DNA of 64,000 nt from NCBI GenBank assembly GCA_016946835.1, contig JACVTC010000073.1:70001-134000 (forward strand). The letters run 5' to 3'. The DNA is from Neocallimastix lanati (nom. inval.) (Eukaryota; Neocallimastigomycota; Neocallimastigomycetes; Neocallimastigales; Neocallimastigaceae). Positions 37,217-46,611 of this stretch are shown here, one piece after another. The position numbers and the translations under genes are program-made. Within the stretch, counting starts at the first letter, position 1; every line of letters starts with the position of its first letter. The notes below the pieces were generated by a model that was not told the DNA's origin, made no database searches, and saw nothing but the letters and a program-made list of their open reading frames with translations.

Positions 37217-38051
37217 TGTAAAGAATTAATTAAAAATATTTAATTATATTAATAATTAATTCTTTCTACAATTAATAATAAAAAATATTATTAATTGAGA
37301 TAAAATTAAAAAATATAATATAAAAATTGAAAACGAAAATTTAAAAACTTAGAGTTTATTATAAGATTATAATAAACAACACTAAAAGTAGGTTAAGAGA
37401 ATATTAGAAATTATTTTATTATAAAAATTTTTTATTTAAGAGTAATTTTAAAATATTTGTGTTAATTATTATAATTTCTTATAATAATAACTCTTGATTA
37501 TTTTTAGAAGAATCAAGAGTCCTATTTATATTAATTTGATTTCTAATCTTGGAAAATTATCTCTATCTAGAAAAAGATTAGAAGAAAAAACTAGATAGAT
37601 CTCGATTGGTGTTTAATTACATCAATCTTTAGTTAATAAGAAAACCCGAATAAGGGAGAAAACTTATTAACTAATTATATATTAATTTTATTAATATTTA
37701 ATCACAAGTATAATTAAATAATTAATTCTTTTAATTATCTTAATTAAAAGTCCAAGAAATAATATAATTTAATTATTTCTTGATTAAATAAAATTATCAT
37801 TTTAATACAATTTAATTTTTCTTAATTAAATAGAATTTAACATTATTTTAATACAATAATACATTATTATAATTTAATATATTAATTATTGATAATTTAA
37901 TTTAATTTTAAAACAATAACATTAATTAATAATTACTATGTGACATAATTAATAAAATTATTCATAAAATTTTATAAAATAATAAACTTTAAATATTAAT
38001 TTTTTAATAAGGAATAATAATTATTTTGAATAATAATTATAATTCTTTACA
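37217..38051 (-). repeat. Gyp1 5' LTR (835 bp)
   Basis: Upstream LTR and promoter of Gyp1. It contains the start-region hairpin (37490-37499 with 37511-37520) and the self-primer (37484-37495). Visible differences from the 3' LTR: G for A near 37440, C for T near 37779 and G for A near 38011. Confidence 0.9.
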
Positions 38052-38057
38052 CCTCAG

Positions 38058-38590
38058 TGATACGTTATTTTATTAATCTTTATTATTAATATTTTAGTAT
38101 CAATATTTTTGTGAGTTTGCAAGATAGTATAAAATAAAATAGTATATTCTAATATAGAAATATATAATTACTACACACTTTATTTTAAAACAGAATTTTA
38201 AGAATTATTTTTGTCGTTTTATTTTATTTTATTTAATTTATTATGTCGTAATACAATTTTATAATAAAGTATTATAAAAAAATCTTATTAACTATTTATT
38301 TCTAACTTATTACTATATTATATTTTATAAATAAATATATTCCCCGAATATATTTATCTTAACTAATGTATATCTATTTTCTCCAAAAAAAACCACCCTT
38401 TAAAAAATTTATAATAATTTTTCTTTTTATACTTTTAATTTACTATAATTTAAATCCTATTGGCTGTTAATTAATTAAATAAATTTGAATAATTTTATAT
38501 TATTATTTATTATTGTGATATAATTAATTATTTATTATATTTTATTACAATTTTATTGACAATTTTCATTTTTATTTAAATACTGTAGCA
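38058..38590 (-). repeat. Gyp2 3' LTR (533 bp)
   Basis: Appears identical to the copy at 45525-46057 over its full length. The polypurine-like AGTGGGGGCGTTT (38591-38603, minus) lies directly on its internal side. Confidence 0.92.
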
Positions 38591-38603
38591 AAACGCCCCC
38601 ACT

Positions 38604-38648
38604 TAGTATAGACTTCGTCCCTTGAAGTCCTCAAGTTTATATTATATA

Positions 38649-38686
<38 letters not shown>

Positions 38687-38746
38687 TTTTCCTATTGGTT
38701 AATTACTATCCTATTAATCTTATAAAGTTATAATGTATATATATAT

Positions 38747-38805
<59 letters not shown>

Positions 38806-39424
38806 GTTAGTATACTAATATTATTATATAATATTATTTTTTTATTTATTCATTTCCTATATATATTTTTATTTATTTTTAATTTTGAAATTTCAAATTA
38901 GCAATTTGAGATTTTGAAATTGGAATAATTATTTATTATTTACTAATCTATTTAAATATAATTATATTGTATATTTCTATCTATATATTAGAATATGTAT
39001 ACTGTAATGTTATATTTTTTATTTTTATTACTATTATTATTTATATTTTAACTCCATTGTAAACAAATCTAAAAAAAAAAAAAAATAAATTATAATTTAT
39101 GATTAATATTGTAAATCTATTCTTCGGGTTCGTTATTTGTAATTGTGTCCAGTATTCATTAAGTGTTTATCTTCTTTTTTTTATTATTATAAATTATTAT
39201 TGTATCTATCTATTATATTTATCTTTATGTATATTATAATATTATTATATACCTAATTATGTTAATTATAATTATATTTTTTTAAACATTCATATTTCAC
39301 TGATATATTTATTTATTATTATATTTATGTATTATTATTTTATTATTATATTTATATAATATTATTGTATATTATTCTATTCATATATCTGTATTCTATA
39401 TACTATTCTTATATTTTATTTTTA

Positions 39425-39459
<35 letters not shown>

Positions 39460-39521
39460 TTTTTTTTTTATATATATGGATATATTATTAATAATTGAAC
39501 AATTTGAATTATTATTATTAT

Positions 39522-39562
<41 letters not shown>

Positions 39563-39628
39563 TATATATAATTATGTTATATATATTATTATAATGTTTA
39601 TTTATAACTATCTTTATAACTATCTGAT
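38604..39628 (-). other. Gyp2 3' noncoding region
   Basis: About 1 kb between the Pol stop and the polypurine tract. It is A/T-rich with T-runs at about 38657-38680, 38753-38803 and 39526-39559 and an AT-rich microsatellite. No third frame (envelope or accessory) is present; the ORF at 39365-39571 is low complexity. Confidence 0.6.
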
Positions 39629-42600
39629 TTATTCTTCTTCTTCCAAATTTATTTCAGTGAAGTAAGGAATAACATTTTTCAGATGAATATTACGATTGGC
39701 TATTTCTCCTGTAATTGGATCGCATACTGTGACTGTATTCAATTCTTGTTTAACAATTTTTAACGGTCCAGTAAAAAAAGGATCCAACTTCCGTCTATTA
39801 AATACTTTTACTAAAACTAAATCTCCAGGTTTGTAGCAAGCCCGCAATCTTTTAATTTGTTTTCTACGATCTTCCCATAATTTGTTAGCTGTTTCTATAT
39901 TGTTAATGGCTTCTTTGATCCATTTATCGTGAGTAATAAATTTTCTTAACCAATATTCTTCTTCACTTTCCATTTCATTTCTTCTTTCTATATTTAAAGT
40001 TAATTCAAAGGGTTGTAAGTCTCTTCTTCCATATAATAATTCAAAGCTACTATATTTTGTAACCTCATTCTTACAGGTTCTTAAAGCCCATAAAGCGCTG
40101 TATAGAGTTTCATCCCAAGTATCGGTAGATTTTCCAAGTAATCGTAGGTATTTACTTATCTCTTTATTTCGATTCTCTACTTCTCCATTTGATGCTGGAT
40201 GGTAAGTTGTTATATAATGTACATATATATCATGAAGGTCAAGAAAAGCTTTGGTTTTATCCGCGATGAATTGTGGACCATTATCTGTAATAAGTATTTC
40301 TGGTATTCCATGACGAGAAAATACCGATTTTAAAAATTTTATAACATCTTCTGCTTCAACCGTTTTCAATGGTTCCGCTTCTACCCACTTTGTTAGATAA
40401 TCTACTAATACGATTATATATTTATTATTATTTCTTGTAGGTGGCAGTGGTCCAATGATATCTAACCCAACTCTAGAGAATGGATAACCAGGAGGTGTAG
40501 CGATACTTTCCACATTTTTGTTAAGCGATTGAGGTTTGTATATTTGACAGCGATGACAGCTTTTAATAAAATTGTGCACATCATTCTTCATTGATTTCCA
40601 GTAATAATCACATTTTAACCTATTGTATGTTTTATAAATACCTTCATGGCCAATTTGATGTGCATCTTTGATTAATTCAAACTGTTTTGTTTTATTCTTA
40701 ATTATTTTCTTTATATTTTCTCCTTGCTTATAGTATTCAATACCATCAATATTTATAATTCTTTTATTTATAAATTCATTCATAAATTTATTTATACTGT
40801 CGTTATTATTATTGGAAGAAACGTTATTATTTACTAATGCATTTAATATTTCTTTATTTTCATTTATTTCTTTTGTAGGTAATCTGGATAAAGCATCGGC
40901 AATAACGTTCCTCTTCCCCTCTTGAAATTGAATTTTAACATTTAATATTGATAGTTCTGTAACCCATTTAAGGTGGCGATTATTTGACGGTTCTCTATTA
41001 GCAAATATACTAACCAGGGGTTTATGGTCTGTATAAACAATAGTAGGAAAAGAGCTTCCACTAAAATAGGGTTTAAATTTTTTAACACAATGAAATATTG
41101 CTTTGCCTTCTAAATCAGTAACACTATAGTTAGATTCTGAAGAAGAAAGAGTTCTACTCTCGAAATAAATAGGAACTTCTATAGAATTTTCTTTAACCTG
41201 CAATAATACTCCACCCAAGCCATCTCTAGAAGCGTCAGTTCGAATAATAAAAGGTTTAGAATAATCAGGTGGAACAAGAATGGGAGCCATTGTTAATGTT
41301 TTCTTTAATTTTTCGAAAGCATAATTACAATCATTAGACCAAACATAACGAACATCTTTCTTTAATAAATTAAAAAGTGGTTTTGCAATTTGTGCGAAAT
41401 TTTTCACAAACTTCCGGTAGTACCCAATAGCTCCAAGGAAGGATTTTAATTGAGTAATATTTTTCGGAGGGAGCCAATTCACAATAACTTTTACCTTATC
41501 TGGAATGGGTGAAATACCTTGTGTCGATAAAGTGTGTCCGAGTAGCGTTACCTTTGTTTTAAAAAATGAGCATTTCTCTAAATTTATCTTTAAACCATTA
41601 TCAGCTAAAATTTGAAATACCATCGTGAGATGTTTAATGTGTGATTCAATAGAGTCTGAAAATATAACTAAATCATCAATGTAAACGAACAAACATACAC
41701 CAATCAAATCAAAAAAAATCCGGTTCATTTCACGTTGAAAAGTAGCCGGTGCGTTACATAAACCGAACGGCATTACACAGAATTTGTAGTTTCCAAACAT
41801 GGTAGTGAATGTTGTTTTATCTTTATCATCAGGATTCATTGGAACCTGATGATAACCAGAAAAAAGATCAATAGTAGAGAGTATTTTTGCGTTCTTTCCA
41901 ATAAACATTAATATGTCATCAATTAAGGGTAAAGCATATGAATCCATAATAGTTATATTGTTTAAAGCCCTAAAGTCGACACACATTCTCCAGTCGCCGT
42001 TTTTCTTCGGAACTAGTACTACTGGAAATGCCCATGAAGAATAGGATGGTTCTATTAATTTGTTTTCTATTAGCTTAATCAAGATTTTCTTAAGAGCCTT
42101 TGTTTGTGCTTTAGATAACCGGTAAGCTTTTAATTTTATCGGTGTAGACCGAGGAATTAAATCAATTTTATGAGGTAACAATTTTGATTTTCCTAAGTCA
42201 TCTGTTTTGATTGCTATTACATTTTTAAATTTTGAAAATATTTTACTAATTTCATTTTTAAAATTATCAGGAACAGAAGATATTATTTCATTAATTAAAT
42301 GTTCTTTCGTGTTAGGTAATTCATTAGTATTCGTAATTTCTTTATCATTGGTAACTGTAATTGTTAATAAGAAAGGTTCAGATTTGGTAGTTTGATGTTT
42401 TTCTATTTCTTCATCATCCTTGTAAGTATTATTAAGATTAATGTCATAAAATAGATCTGCTAGTTTAATGTAATTATTATTTTCATCAATATAATATAAA
42501 GTATCATCTACTAAGTTAATATCAAATCTATTATTCTTTAGAGAATCAACACCAATCAAGATATCAAAAATATCATCTTTTTCGATTACCCTAAAATATT

Positions 42601-43999
42601 CATTAAAAGTTCTGCTACCAATAGAGACTTGTAAATCATAGATATCACTATCTATTGAGGAATTTGAGTACGCTTGAAATATTGTTTCAGAGATTCTACC
42701 AATAGAAGATTTGTTGATTTTTAATTTATTCAAAGCGGAACGTGTAATAACATTGACACTGGCGCAAGTATCTAAAAATATTTCACAATCATTATTCTCT
42801 ACTTTTCCATTAACTTTAATTATTTTATGTTTTGTAATAACTGTCATTACATTTGTTATTGTTTGTTTAGGTGTTAATTTTAAAGCTTTTAAGAATTCTG
42901 TTCGAAATTTTGGGAAGAGATCTAAAAGGTAGACCAATTTTGTTATTACATCAGTTGATGCAATTTCTTTTATCAAATCTTGAATATAATAATCACCAAA
43001 TTTCTCCATAAGTTTGATGTGTTTTTCAGGTTGTTTCATTGGAGTTTCACTTGTCTTGGTATTGGTATTCATTTCTTTCATTTTATTTTTTATATCTTTA
43101 ATTCTCTCCTCTTTATTTTTGTTTTTAACTTTTCTAATATTTTTTTCTGTGATAAAAGAAGGATCAAGATACTCTAGTTTTTGGGTATTACAATTTTTTT
43201 TATTAGGAGTTTCATTCTTATTTGTATTATTTGCTCTAATGGAATTCTCTTCATTATCAGGTAAGGACTTATTATGATTTTTAATATTATTACTTTCATC
43301 AACATCAACATTGTTTTCATCATTTTCAGATTCTTCTATCATGATTACATCTTCATTAGATTCTATACTTCCTGGTTCAACTGTTTGACTAGTGTTTATA
43401 TTATTAGTAATATAATCATCATTATTTATGTCAATATTTTCTTTAAAGGTATTATAAATATTATTTTCTTCATTATTATTGTCGTTATTATTGTCATTAT
43501 TATTATCTATATTATAATTAATTTTATTATTATTATTATTCATATTTTTATTTTCATGATCATTATTCCTATTATTATTATGATTATTAATATTGTTATA
43601 ATTATTATTAACATTTGTATTACTATAATTGGTATTATTTTTATTTTTAATATTATAATTATTAATAATATTATTATTCTTATTAATATTATTATGACTC
43701 ATAGCTGCCGTTTGTATTGGTTTTGGATTGTCTTTTAAATTAAATCTCACTTCCTTTCTATTATATGGCTTTTCATTATATTTGCTAATATTATTTCTTG
43801 AATTTTGAGTAGCTGCTGCTACAATTTCAATTGGTCTATTTAATATATTTTGTGTAGTATTACTATTATTGTTTATATTAAGGTAATTACAATTTTGTTT
43901 TTCATTAACACTATTATTAATTATAGGTAGTATTGTTTGATCATCTACCATTGTCATTATATTATTTTTATTGTTACATGAGTCATTATTTTTGAACAT
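39629..43999 (-). CDS. Gyp2 Pol polyprotein (protease, RT, RNase H, integrase)
   Basis: 1456 residues. The N-terminal ~250 residues are Asn-rich low complexity. A pre-protease block (LVYLLDLFPKFRTEFLKALK) precedes the protease, whose active-site loop reads FLDTCASVNVI with Asp at 410 and Cys at 412 where Gly is expected. RT follows: SSWAFPVVLVPKKNGDWRMC, VDFRALN, STIDLFSGYHQV and YIDD at 773-776. RNase H has RTDASRDGLGGVLLQ. Integrase has an HHCC finger (CHRCQIYKP), GLDIIGPLPPT, TDNGPQF (Asp near 1239) and NGEVENRNKEI, so the DDE triad is complete. A GPY-like end (FFTGPLKIVKQE) follows. The frame stays open upstream of the Met and lies in the -1 frame of Gag, so it is likely made as a Gag-Pol fusion. 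Confidence 0.93.
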   Translation of the reverse strand: MFKNNDSCNNKNNIMTMVDDQTILPIINNSVNEKQNCNYLNINNNSNTTQNILNRPIEIVAAATQNSRNNISKYNEKPYNRKEVRFNLKDNPKPIQTAAMSHNNINKNNNIINNYNIKNKNNTNYSNTNVNNNYNNINNHNNNRNNDHENKNMNNNNNKINYNIDNNNDNNNDNNNEENNIYNTFKENIDINNDDYITNNINTSQTVEPGSIESNEDVIMIEESENDENNVDVDESNNIKNHNKSLPDNEENSIRANNTNKNETPNKKNCNTQKLEYLDPSFITEKNIRKVKNKNKEERIKDIKNKMKEMNTNTKTSETPMKQPEKHIKLMEKFGDYYIQDLIKEIASTDVITKLVYLLDLFPKFRTEFLKALKLTPKQTITNVMTVITKHKIIKVNGKVENNDCEIFLDTCASVNVITRSALNKLKINKSSIGRISETIFQAYSNSSIDSDIYDLQVSIGSRTFNEYFRVIEKDDIFDILIGVDSLKNNRFDINLVDDTLYYIDENNNYIKLADLFYDINLNNTYKDDEEIEKHQTTKSEPFLLTITVTNDKEITNTNELPNTKEHLINEIISSVPDNFKNEISKIFSKFKNVIAIKTDDLGKSKLLPHKIDLIPRSTPIKLKAYRLSKAQTKALKKILIKLIENKLIEPSYSSWAFPVVLVPKKNGDWRMCVDFRALNNITIMDSYALPLIDDILMFIGKNAKILSTIDLFSGYHQVPMNPDDKDKTTFTTMFGNYKFCVMPFGLCNAPATFQREMNRIFFDLIGVCLFVYIDDLVIFSDSIESHIKHLTMVFQILADNGLKINLEKCSFFKTKVTLLGHTLSTQGISPIPDKVKVIVNWLPPKNITQLKSFLGAIGYYRKFVKNFAQIAKPLFNLLKKDVRYVWSNDCNYAFEKLKKTLTMAPILVPPDYSKPFIIRTDASRDGLGGVLLQVKENSIEVPIYFESRTLSSSESNYSVTDLEGKAIFHCVKKFKPYFSGSSFPTIVYTDHKPLVSIFANREPSNNRHLKWVTELSILNVKIQFQEGKRNVIADALSRLPTKEINENKEILNALVNNNVSSNNNNDSINKFMNEFINKRIINIDGIEYYKQGENIKKIIKNKTKQFELIKDAHQIGHEGIYKTYNRLKCDYYWKSMKNDVHNFIKSCHRCQIYKPQSLNKNVESIATPPGYPFSRVGLDIIGPLPPTRNNNKYIIVLVDYLTKWVEAEPLKTVEAEDVIKFLKSVFSRHGIPEILITDNGPQFIADKTKAFLDLHDIYVHYITTYHPASNGEVENRNKEISKYLRLLGKSTDTWDETLYSALWALRTCKNEVTKYSSFELLYGRRDLQPFELTLNIERRNEMESEEEYWLRKFITHDKWIKEAINNIETANKLWEDRRKQIKRLRACYKPGDLVLVKVFNRRKLDPFFTGPLKIVKQELNTVTVCDPITGEIANRNIHLKNVIPYFTEINLEEEE

Positions 44000-44040
44000 T
44001 ATTTTTTTGGTTTGGTTAATGGAAGTTATCCTTCTCCCAT

Positions 44041-45366
44041 TTATTGGTTTAAAGGTTTATTAATCAAACCCTGTTCTTCCATTTCAGCCAATTGTTTAAA
44101 TGTGTACGGACATTCTGAAGCTCTATGTCCCTCCATTGTACAACGATAACAATTCACATGATAATTGTTGTCATCATTAAATTTATTATTATTTTTGGTT
44201 ACTAAGGTATTAATGACATTGTTGTTTTCTGTTCTACTATGATATTTTTTCCTATTTTGGTAGCTAAAAGATTGAGTCATATTATTAGTGTTAATTGTGT
44301 TACCATTAGTCATTTGATTGTTATATTCTTTATTATTATTAGTCATCATATTATTATTTATATTTTTTAAATCAATATTATTTTGGTTATCTTCTCCTTC
44401 ATTGAGTAATTGATTATTACTCATTTTGTTCGTATTATTCATCATATTAAAATTCATATAATGATTGTTGATTTTGTTATTGTTCGAATACCTATCATAA
44501 TTGATTTTATTATTATATCCATTTATTGAATTCCTTCTTGGCATTCTATTAACGTAATTATTACTGTTATTTGAATAATAATTCATATGACTTCTTAAAT
44601 TTACCGCATGATTCGAATAATTTGGATTCCTAGAGTTATTATTGTTCCATGAGCTAGCTCTAAAATTCCAATTGTTTTCTCCAATAAAGGTATTATTTCC
44701 ATCTTGATTCATTGGTAGTTGTCTTGAGTGAAGATTTTCATAAAAAGGGTGATTCAATAATACATTATTATTAGTATGGTTTTGAGTAAACATGATGTTT
44801 GTTCCCATATTATTATTAATTTTGCTCCTTTGATTTGCATTGGATATTTCCTTTTCAGCTTCTTCAGCTACTTCAGCTATTTTAAATGCTTCATTTATTG
44901 TTTCACATTCCGCTATCATAACTCTTGAACAGGGAAATACTTGAGAACTAATAGCATTTGTATAATCTTTGACCGAAATAAGTCTTCTATATTCCAAACT
45001 GAGTTTATTATATAATTTTTTATATTTGTAATTAAACTTTTTTAACGACTCGTCTTCATTAATTTTTAAAGATTTAAGAACAGAACATTTATCATTCTCA
45101 GTTATATGTAAATGTTCTTCTATTGTATCTTGAATCTCCTTTAATGTAGGATATCTGATTGAGTCACCTCTTCCTTTTACTAATGAATTTAATGCGCCTT
45201 GAATATCTTCTTCCACGGCCTCTTTAGCCCATGTAAAAATGCGTCGAGGTTCCATTATATCATAAAGTTCCATCGTTTTGGAAAAATCTGTTATCCAACT
45301 TTCCACATCTTTACCATAATTGATTAACAATGGTAAGATTCTTTGCAATTTAGCTGCATCAAACAT
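44041..45366 (-). CDS. Gyp2 Gag protein
   Basis: 441 residues. The first ~180 residues are a predicted capsid with charged helices (ESWITDFSKTMELYD, ENDKCSVLKSLKIN). An Asn/Met-rich tract of ~180 residues with little order follows. Near the C-terminus is one CCHC zinc knuckle, CYRCTMEGHRASECP, for packaging genomic RNA. The protein ends KPLNQ just after a slippery heptamer from which ribosomes can enter Pol. The ATG lies ~135 nt inside the PBS. Frame and order fit Ty3/gypsy Gag. The long Asn tract probably reflects the A/T-rich host genome. Confidence 0.9.
   Translation of the reverse strand: MFDAAKLQRILPLLINYGKDVESWITDFSKTMELYDIMEPRRIFTWAKEAVEEDIQGALNSLVKGRGDSIRYPTLKEIQDTIEEHLHITENDKCSVLKSLKINEDESLKKFNYKYKKLYNKLSLEYRRLISVKDYTNAISSQVFPCSRVMIAECETINEAFKIAEVAEEAEKEISNANQRSKINNNMGTNIMFTQNHTNNNVLLNHPFYENLHSRQLPMNQDGNNTFIGENNWNFRASSWNNNNSRNPNYSNHAVNLRSHMNYYSNNSNNYVNRMPRRNSINGYNNKINYDRYSNNNKINNHYMNFNMMNNTNKMSNNQLLNEGEDNQNNIDLKNINNNMMTNNNKEYNNQMTNGNTINTNNMTQSFSYQNRKKYHSRTENNNVINTLVTKNNNKFNDDNNYHVNCYRCTMEGHRASECPYTFKQLAEMEEQGLINKPLNQ
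44047..44053 (-). promoter_or_regulatory. Gyp2 -1 ribosomal frameshift heptamer UUUAAAC
   Basis: The minus strand reads T TTA AAC in the Gag frame, then CAA and the Gag stop. Slipping one base back puts ribosomes into a frame that is open into Pol, through 17 codons before the Pol Met at 43999. UUUAAAC is a canonical -1 slippery heptamer. A small GAAG/CTTC stem lies about 13 nt downstream; a stronger stimulator is not obvious. Confidence 0.72.
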
Positions 45367-45500
45367 TTTAAGATTTTTGTAATTTTTAATGGTAATGATT
45401 ATATAAAAAAAATTATAAAATTATGGTTTATTATTAAATAATTTATTTGTAATTATTATTTCCTTATTATTTTCATACTTCTTTATTAAATCTTGCTTTC

Positions 45501-45518
45501 CCCCCACGTTGGGCGCCA
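45501..45518 (-). promoter_or_regulatory. Gyp2 primer-binding site for tRNA-Lys(CUU)
   Basis: Six nt after the 5' LTR the minus strand reads TGGCGCCCAACGTGGGG. This is complementary to the 3' end of tRNA-Lys(CUU) of the animal type, including CCA. The same site is known from lysine-primed retroviruses. The fungus's own tRNA sequence is not in this window. Confidence 0.8.
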
Positions 45519-45524
45519 AAATTT

Positions 45525-46057
45525 TGATACGTTATTTTATTAATCTTTATTATTAATATTTTAGTATCAATATTTTTGTGAGTTTGCAAGATAGTATAAA
45601 ATAAAATAGTATATTCTAATATAGAAATATATAATTACTACACACTTTATTTTAAAACAGAATTTTAAGAATTATTTTTGTCGTTTTATTTTATTTTATT
45701 TAATTTATTATGTCGTAATACAATTTTATAATAAAGTATTATAAAAAAATCTTATTAACTATTTATTTCTAACTTATTACTATATTATATTTTATAAATA
45801 AATATATTCCCCGAATATATTTATCTTAACTAATGTATATCTATTTTCTCCAAAAAAAACCACCCTTTAAAAAATTTATAATAATTTTTCTTTTTATACT
45901 TTTAATTTACTATAATTTAAATCCTATTGGCTGTTAATTAATTAAATAAATTTGAATAATTTTATATTATTATTTATTATTGTGATATAATTAATTATTT
46001 ATTATATTTTATTACAATTTTATTGACAATTTTCATTTTTATTTAAATACTGTAGCA
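45525..46057 (-). repeat. Gyp2 5' LTR (533 bp)
   Basis: Upstream LTR and promoter of Gyp2, reading as identical to the 3' copy. The flanking genomic sequence begins with TCAG at 46058. Confidence 0.92.
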
Positions 46058-46072
46058 TCAGTCAGTAAAATT

Positions 46073-46148
46073 AGAACCTTGGTTCAATGGTTAGTTACAT
46101 TGACCATGACCAATACTTCATGGGTTTGACTCACACCTCAACCCATTT
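46073..46148 (+). ncRNA. tRNA-like Pol III unit (decayed tRNA or SINE head)
   Basis: Contains an A-box-like TGGTTCAATGG (46080-46090) and a B-box-like GGTTTGACTCA (46123-46133) at the spacing found in tRNA genes (43 nt). CTCAACC stands in place of a 3' acceptor strand, and TTTT (46145-46148) serves as possible terminator. The cloverleaf does not close: D, anticodon and T stems each have several mismatches. It is therefore a degraded tRNA gene or the tRNA-derived head of a SINE. The insertion points of Gyp1 and Gyp2 lie about 12-20 bp in front of it. Confidence 0.4.
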
Positions 46149-46611
46149 TGCATAAATAATAATTTTATTAATTATTTTATTAATTATTAATAATATCTTC
46201 TTGAATATTCTTTCTGTATAAAATTATAGAAAGTTAAAGATTCTTTCGGTTTGTAATTTAACCGAAATGAATTTAGAAATTCTTATTATATAAATTATTT
46301 TATTCTTTTTTGATAAGATTCATTTTCATCAATTAAAATCTATATTCTAGAAACTTTACATTATTAATTATTACAAACATATTTCTAAATATTTCTTTAA
46401 AATTATTTTTACATGTTAAAACTGTTTTTCCGTTAAAAGTATAAATAGTGCGAACTTCACGAATGAAAATATTTTTCTTCGTGCTTTTATTAATAATAAT
46501 TAACGTATAAGTAATTCGAAATATTACCTCGTTGATTAATATTAATAATTACTTTAAATTTTATAATTAATAAAAAATATTTCTAATAAAACGAATTATT
46601 TATACAGATAG
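46149..46611. other. Unassigned sequence between the tRNA-like unit and LTR-like B
   Basis: A/T-rich but of moderate complexity, with blocks such as TTCTAGAAACTTTACA (46348) and CGTGCTTTTATTAATAA (46480). No reading frame. It may be the tail of a SINE or remains of the element to which LTR-like B belonged. Confidence 0.4.

Larger units (their letters stand above)
32192..38051 (-). mobile_element. Gyp1: Tf1/sushi-like Ty3/gypsy LTR retrotransposon
   Basis: Full-length element of 5.86 kb on the minus strand. Both LTRs are 835 bp (32192-33026 and 37217-38051), start TG and end CA, and differ at only about three positions that I can see. A 5-bp target duplication CCTCA lies at 32187-32191 and 38052-38056. 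The body holds one Gag-Pol frame broken by two frameshifts in the RNase H-integrase part. The RT sequence style, single Gag-Pol frame and self-priming signal place it near Tf1/sushi chromoviruses, although no chromodomain is left. The young LTRs contrast with the broken frame, so this copy probably cannot transpose alone. Confidence 0.92.
38058..46057 (-). mobile_element. Gyp2: Ty3/gypsy LTR retrotransposon with separate Gag and Pol frames
   Basis: Full-length element of 8.0 kb on the minus strand. LTRs are 533 bp (38058-38590 and 45525-46057) and read as identical. They begin TGCTACAG and end CGTATCA in element orientation. A 4-bp target duplication TCAG flanks it (38054-38057, 46058-46061). 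The left copy overlaps the CCTCA duplication of Gyp1, so both elements used practically the same site. Internal order: PBS, Gag, frameshift site, Pol, a ~1-kb A/T-rich 3' region, and a purine-rich stretch AGTGGGGGCGTTT beside the 3' LTR. Both frames are intact, so it may be active. Confidence 0.93.

Noticed and set aside
43014-43738. Plus-strand Ile-rich ORFs up to 154 codons
   Set aside because: Antisense of the Asn-rich part of Gyp2 Pol (AAT/AAC read backwards gives Ile).
46073-46148. Functional tRNA gene
   Set aside because: A and B boxes are well spaced but the D, anticodon and T stems do not pair, so it is kept only as tRNA-like.
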